Of a DNA stretch of 64,000 nucleotides, positions 61,424-64,000 are shown one piece after another (within the stretch, counting starts at the first letter, position 1; each line of letters starts with the position of its first letter). Below the pieces are notes generated by a model, which had not been told where the DNA came from, searched no databases, and worked only from the letters and a program-made list of their open reading frames with translations. The DNA is from JACTOJ01 sp032335695 (GTDB taxonomy: Bacteria; Bacillota; Clostridia; Clostridiales; Clostridiaceae): the NCBI RefSeq assembly GCF_032335695.1, contig NZ_JACTOJ010000008.1, positions 145,328-209,327 of the forward strand. Direction: 5' to 3'. The position numbers and the translations under genes were made by a program.

Positions 61424-61439
61424 AGTTGTACGTATATCT
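61424..61439. promoter_or_regulatory. AraR operator site 1
   Basis: AGTTGTACGTATATCT, core TTGTACGTA, a weaker match to the AraR box ATTTGTACGTACAAAT. Begins 10 bases after the -10 box. Confidence 0.65.
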
Positions 61440-61540
61440 CTTCTATTTTGTATGAATGTTGTTTTATTATCGGACAAACAATGGTTTTGCAGAAACTTTA
61501 ATGCTTATAAATTAAGTCTTGTCATAATGATTCTTTAGTA

Positions 61541-61556
61541 ATTTGTACGTACATTG
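61541..61556. promoter_or_regulatory. AraR operator site 2
   Basis: ATTTGTACGTACATTG matches 13 of 16 positions of the AraR box. Lies in the leader, 117 bases from site 1, so looping between the two is possible. Confidence 0.75.
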
Positions 61557-61640
61557 TTCATAAAATTTAAAATATATATTCAAAAAATTTTACAGTTACT
61601 CTAAAACGTTATCAATTTATATTATATGGAGGAATAAAAA

Positions 61641-63245
61641 TTGAGTATCGAAATGAATGATATCAAAAATTCTATTATTAATGGAAAAACAGTGCTTGGT
61701 ATTGAGCTTGGTTCCACCAGAATTAAGGCGGTGCTTATTGACGAAGATAATACCCCTATCGCCTCTGGAAGCCATGACTGGGAAAACAGTTATATAAACA
61801 ATATTTGGACATATAGTCTAGAAGATATTTGGACAGGTATCCAGCAAAGCTATCAGCACATGGCTAAGAATGTAAAAGAGAAATATGGAGTAAATATTGA
61901 AACCATTGGTGCCATAGGCTTAAGTGCCATGATGCATGGTTACATGGCTTTCAACAAAGAGGGAGAACTTTTAGTACCCTTCCGTACTTGGCGTAACACT
62001 ATTACTGAAAAAGCTTCAGAAGAATTAACTAAGCTTTTCAACTATCATATTCCTCAAAGATGGAGCATCGCTCACCTTTACCAAGCTATTTTAAATGATG
62101 AAGCTCATGTGTCCGACATTAGCTTCCAGACAACCTTGGAAGGTTATGTGCATTGGAAGCTCACAGGAGAAAGAGTTATAGGTATTGGGGAGGCTTCTGG
62201 AATGTTCCCTATTGATATAAATACTAAGAACTATAATGAAAAAATGATTAATCAGTTTGACGAACTAATTGCTTCCAAAAATTTCTCTTGGAAGCTTGAA
62301 AATATTTTCCCTAAGATTTTACTAGCTGGTGAAAATGCTGGTGTTCTTACAGCAGAGGGAGCAAGACTTTTAGATATCAGTGGACAGCTTAAACCTGGTA
62401 TTCCTCTTTGTCCTCCAGAAGGTGATGCAGGAACTGGTATGGTTGCAACTAATAGTATTGCAAAGCGTACAGGAAATGTTTCCGCTGGAACTTCAGTCTT
62501 TGCAATGATTGTTTTGGAAAAGGAATTATCAAAGGTACATGAAGAAATAGACCTAGTTACAACCCCTACTGGAAATCTAGTGGCTATGGTTCACTGCAAT
62601 AACTGCACTTCTGATCTTAATGCTTGGGTAGGCTTATTTAAAGAATTCTCTGAAGCAATGGGTATGGAAGTTAACATGGATAAACTATTTGCCACTTTAT
62701 ACAATAAGGCACTTGAAGGTGATCCAGATTGCGGCGGATTATTGGCTTATAATTATTTCTCAGGTGAACATATAACTGGTTTTGAAGAAGGACGTCCATT
62801 ATTTGTTCGTACTCCAGAAAGTAGGTTTAATCTAGCTAATTTTATGCGTGTACATTTATTTACATCCTTAGGTGCACTAAAAACCGGTTTGGATATTCTT
62901 CTTAAAGAGGAAGATGTTAAAGTGGATGAAATGTTAGGTCATGGCGGCTTATTTAAAACAAAAGGCGTAGGTCAACAGATTATGGCTGCAGCTATAGATG
63001 CTCCTGTTTCAGTTATGGAAACAGCTGCTGAAGGGGGAGCTTGGGGAATTGCTATACTTGCATCTTATATGCTTAACAAGGGTGATGATTCCTTGGAAGA
63101 TTATTTAGCCAAGAATATATTTGCAGGAAAAGCTGGTACAAAGATAGCTCCAGATGCTAAAGATGTAGCAGGCTTTGACGAATTCATGAAGCGTTACACC
63201 GATGGACTTGCCATTGAAAGGGCTGCTGTAGATAAACTAAAATAG
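61641..63245 (+). CDS. araK: FGGY-family pentulose kinase, probable ribulokinase (AraK type)
   Basis: 534 aa. FGGY N-domain starts LGIELGSTRIKAVLIDEDN (phosphate-1 motif) with LSAMMHGYM; C-domain has VSAGTSVFAMIVLEKE (phosphate-2), LGHGGLFKTKGVGQQIMAAA and AAEGGAWGIAILA. Such kinases phosphorylate ribulose or xylulose. Two AraR-type boxes in its leader put it in the arabinose regulon, and this form looks like the clostridial ribulokinase rather than AraB; xylulokinase is the alternative. The ATG-equivalent start is TTG at 61641 (TGGAGGAATAAAAA before it). Confidence 0.8.
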   Translation: MSIEMNDIKNSIINGKTVLGIELGSTRIKAVLIDEDNTPIASGSHDWENSYINNIWTYSLEDIWTGIQQSYQHMAKNVKEKYGVNIETIGAIGLSAMMHGYMAFNKEGELLVPFRTWRNTITEKASEELTKLFNYHIPQRWSIAHLYQAILNDEAHVSDISFQTTLEGYVHWKLTGERVIGIGEASGMFPIDINTKNYNEKMINQFDELIASKNFSWKLENIFPKILLAGENAGVLTAEGARLLDISGQLKPGIPLCPPEGDAGTGMVATNSIAKRTGNVSAGTSVFAMIVLEKELSKVHEEIDLVTTPTGNLVAMVHCNNCTSDLNAWVGLFKEFSEAMGMEVNMDKLFATLYNKALEGDPDCGGLLAYNYFSGEHITGFEEGRPLFVRTPESRFNLANFMRVHLFTSLGALKTGLDILLKEEDVKVDEMLGHGGLFKTKGVGQQIMAAAIDAPVSVMETAAEGGAWGIAILASYMLNKGDDSLEDYLAKNIFAGKAGTKIAPDAKDVAGFDEFMKRYTDGLAIERAAVDKLK

Positions 63246-63260
63246 ATAAGAAAACAAATC

Positions 63261-63300
63261 AACCCCTGCCATAGCTTTTAACTTTTGGCAGGGGTTCTAT
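63261..63300 (+). terminator. Terminator of the kinase gene
   Basis: AACCCCTGCCA pairs with TGGCAGGGGTT, then TCTAT. Confidence 0.85.
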
Positions 63301-63515
63301 ATATCCTCTTCCCAAATAATTTGCATACCACACAATTTCTCTATTATAAGTAAACGTCAGCAAATTTATAAACAGTTATCTATTGTTCAATGGATGATTC
63401 TAATATATAATGATTGTTAATTGAGTACAGATATCATTAGAAACATAATATTGCATAAAACATAAACTATGGTTAATTCATAGCTTTTATTCAATATAAA
63501 ACATTAAGGAGATTT

Positions 63516-63619
63516 AGCACAGGAAGCTCTCAGTGGAAAAGATTGATTTCAACACCAGCTAAAGGCGTTAAAACCTCTCTTCTCAAGGAAGCATTAACTA
63601 CTTTACCCCAAGCTGTGCT
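63516..63619. other. Intergenic stretch closed by AGCACAG/CTGTGCT
   Basis: Within 63301-63640 there is no gene. A 104-base region is bounded by complementary heptamers. AAGGAG sits just before it, but reading frames stop quickly. It may be a structured RNA or a gene fragment; neither is established. Confidence 0.3.
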
Positions 63620-63640
63620 GGACAAAGAAATTTTAGTTTA

Positions 63641-63849
63641 GGCTATGTTTTAAAAGGATGTTGATAAAGGCGTTTTTCGCAAATGAACTCTAAGGGCTAC
63701 TTTGTTATAATTGGCTACCAATTTTGATGCGCCGTCCATGGCGCTAAAATTGCTTTGCCCGTCCTTGGGAAAATTACGCCAATTATAAGTCGCAATCCCT
63801 AAGAGTTCCTAGAACTCAAACGATAATATCAACATTTTAAAACATAGCC
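63641..63849. repeat. MITE copy D (209 bp)
   Basis: GGCTATGTTTTAAAAGGATGTTGATA at the left, TATCAACATTTTAAAACATAGCC at the right. Differs from copy C mainly by a deletion of about 27 bases near the left end and scattered changes; the hairpin core is kept. Confidence 0.85.
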
Positions 63850-63912
63850 TCCCGAACTGAGGCCACTGAAAAAGCTTCGCTTTTTCATGAAGAATTTAGC
63901 TAAATGCTAAAT

Positions 63913-63957
63913 AGAGCACGAAGCATTTCACGATTTAGTAAAATATTTCGTGCTCTT
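63913..63957. terminator. Hairpin near the right edge
   Basis: GAGCACGAA pairs with TTCGTGCTC (63914-63956), followed by TTCCCTTTTT. Reads as a terminator on the plus strand, though the nearest plus-strand gene is far upstream. Confidence 0.6.
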
Positions 63958-64000
63958 CCCTTTTTCTATAGTGTTTAAAACTTATAGCTATGTTAGGAGC

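Noticed and set aside
1..64000. CRISPR array, rRNA, tRNA, prophage or conjugative element
   Set aside because: No regular direct repeats, no tRNA-like cloverleaf found by eye, and no phage structural or conjugation genes among the open frames.

Overview
The window is low-GC DNA with dense, mostly minus-strand operons, strong AGGAGG-type ribosome sites, sigma-A promoters and U-rich hairpin terminators. A T-box-controlled trp operon, Hcp, rubrerythrin- and hemerythrin-like proteins, a PfoR-type membrane protein, an AraR-type arabinose regulon gene and small Cys-rich hydrophobic proteins together point to an anaerobic, saccharolytic Clostridium. I do not claim a species.

Layout. 1-2.8 kb: MalEFG-type sugar ABC importer (malG runs off the left edge) behind a promoter with a cre/LacI-type operator. 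3.0-5.3 kb: TetR regulator and its DHA2 drug exporter, each preceded by the same palindrome. 5.5-12.25 kb: complete trpEGDCFBA operon with a tryptophan T-box leader that carries two successive T-box/terminator units. 12.4-16.5 kb: lipoprotein, PfoR-like EIIC protein, an osmoprotectant permease and binding protein joined by a possible -1 frameshift, and a TnpB remnant. 16.6-20.3 kb: a cluster of tiny Cys-rich hydrophobic proteins, some fused and some split into two genes, around a DUF421 gene. 20.4-23.4 kb: hemerythrin, an unknown partner and hcp. 23.5-28.2 kb: GH3 glycosidase, DUF4886 hydrolase-like protein and an AraC regulator. 28.3-37.9 kb: FucO-like alcohol dehydrogenase, ferritin-like protein, a DUF2087 regulator pair, DODA dioxygenase, malic enzyme, and a class V aminotransferase with an ECF S component.

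37.3-49.3 kb: HD hydrolase, DUF1697, lipoproteins, a heterodimeric ABC exporter beside a decapitated AraC gene, a two-component system with a TPR lipoprotein, and a PadR regulator. 49.4-51.8 kb: debris, namely a broken CE6 esterase and an IS91-family element with a frameshifted transposase. 52-58 kb: FtsH, a DUF5700-like metallopeptidase, small membrane proteins, GNAT, MurC/Mpl ligase. 58.3-64 kb: DUF2127, TetR, MBL hydrolase, truncated methyltransferase, AraR-regulated pentulose kinase.

A short non-autonomous repeat (MITE) with terminal repeats beginning GGCTATGTTTTAAAA is scattered in intergenic gaps (5.4, 56.5, 58.3, 59.7 and 63.6 kb), often just after a gene end. No rRNA, tRNA or CRISPR array was seen.
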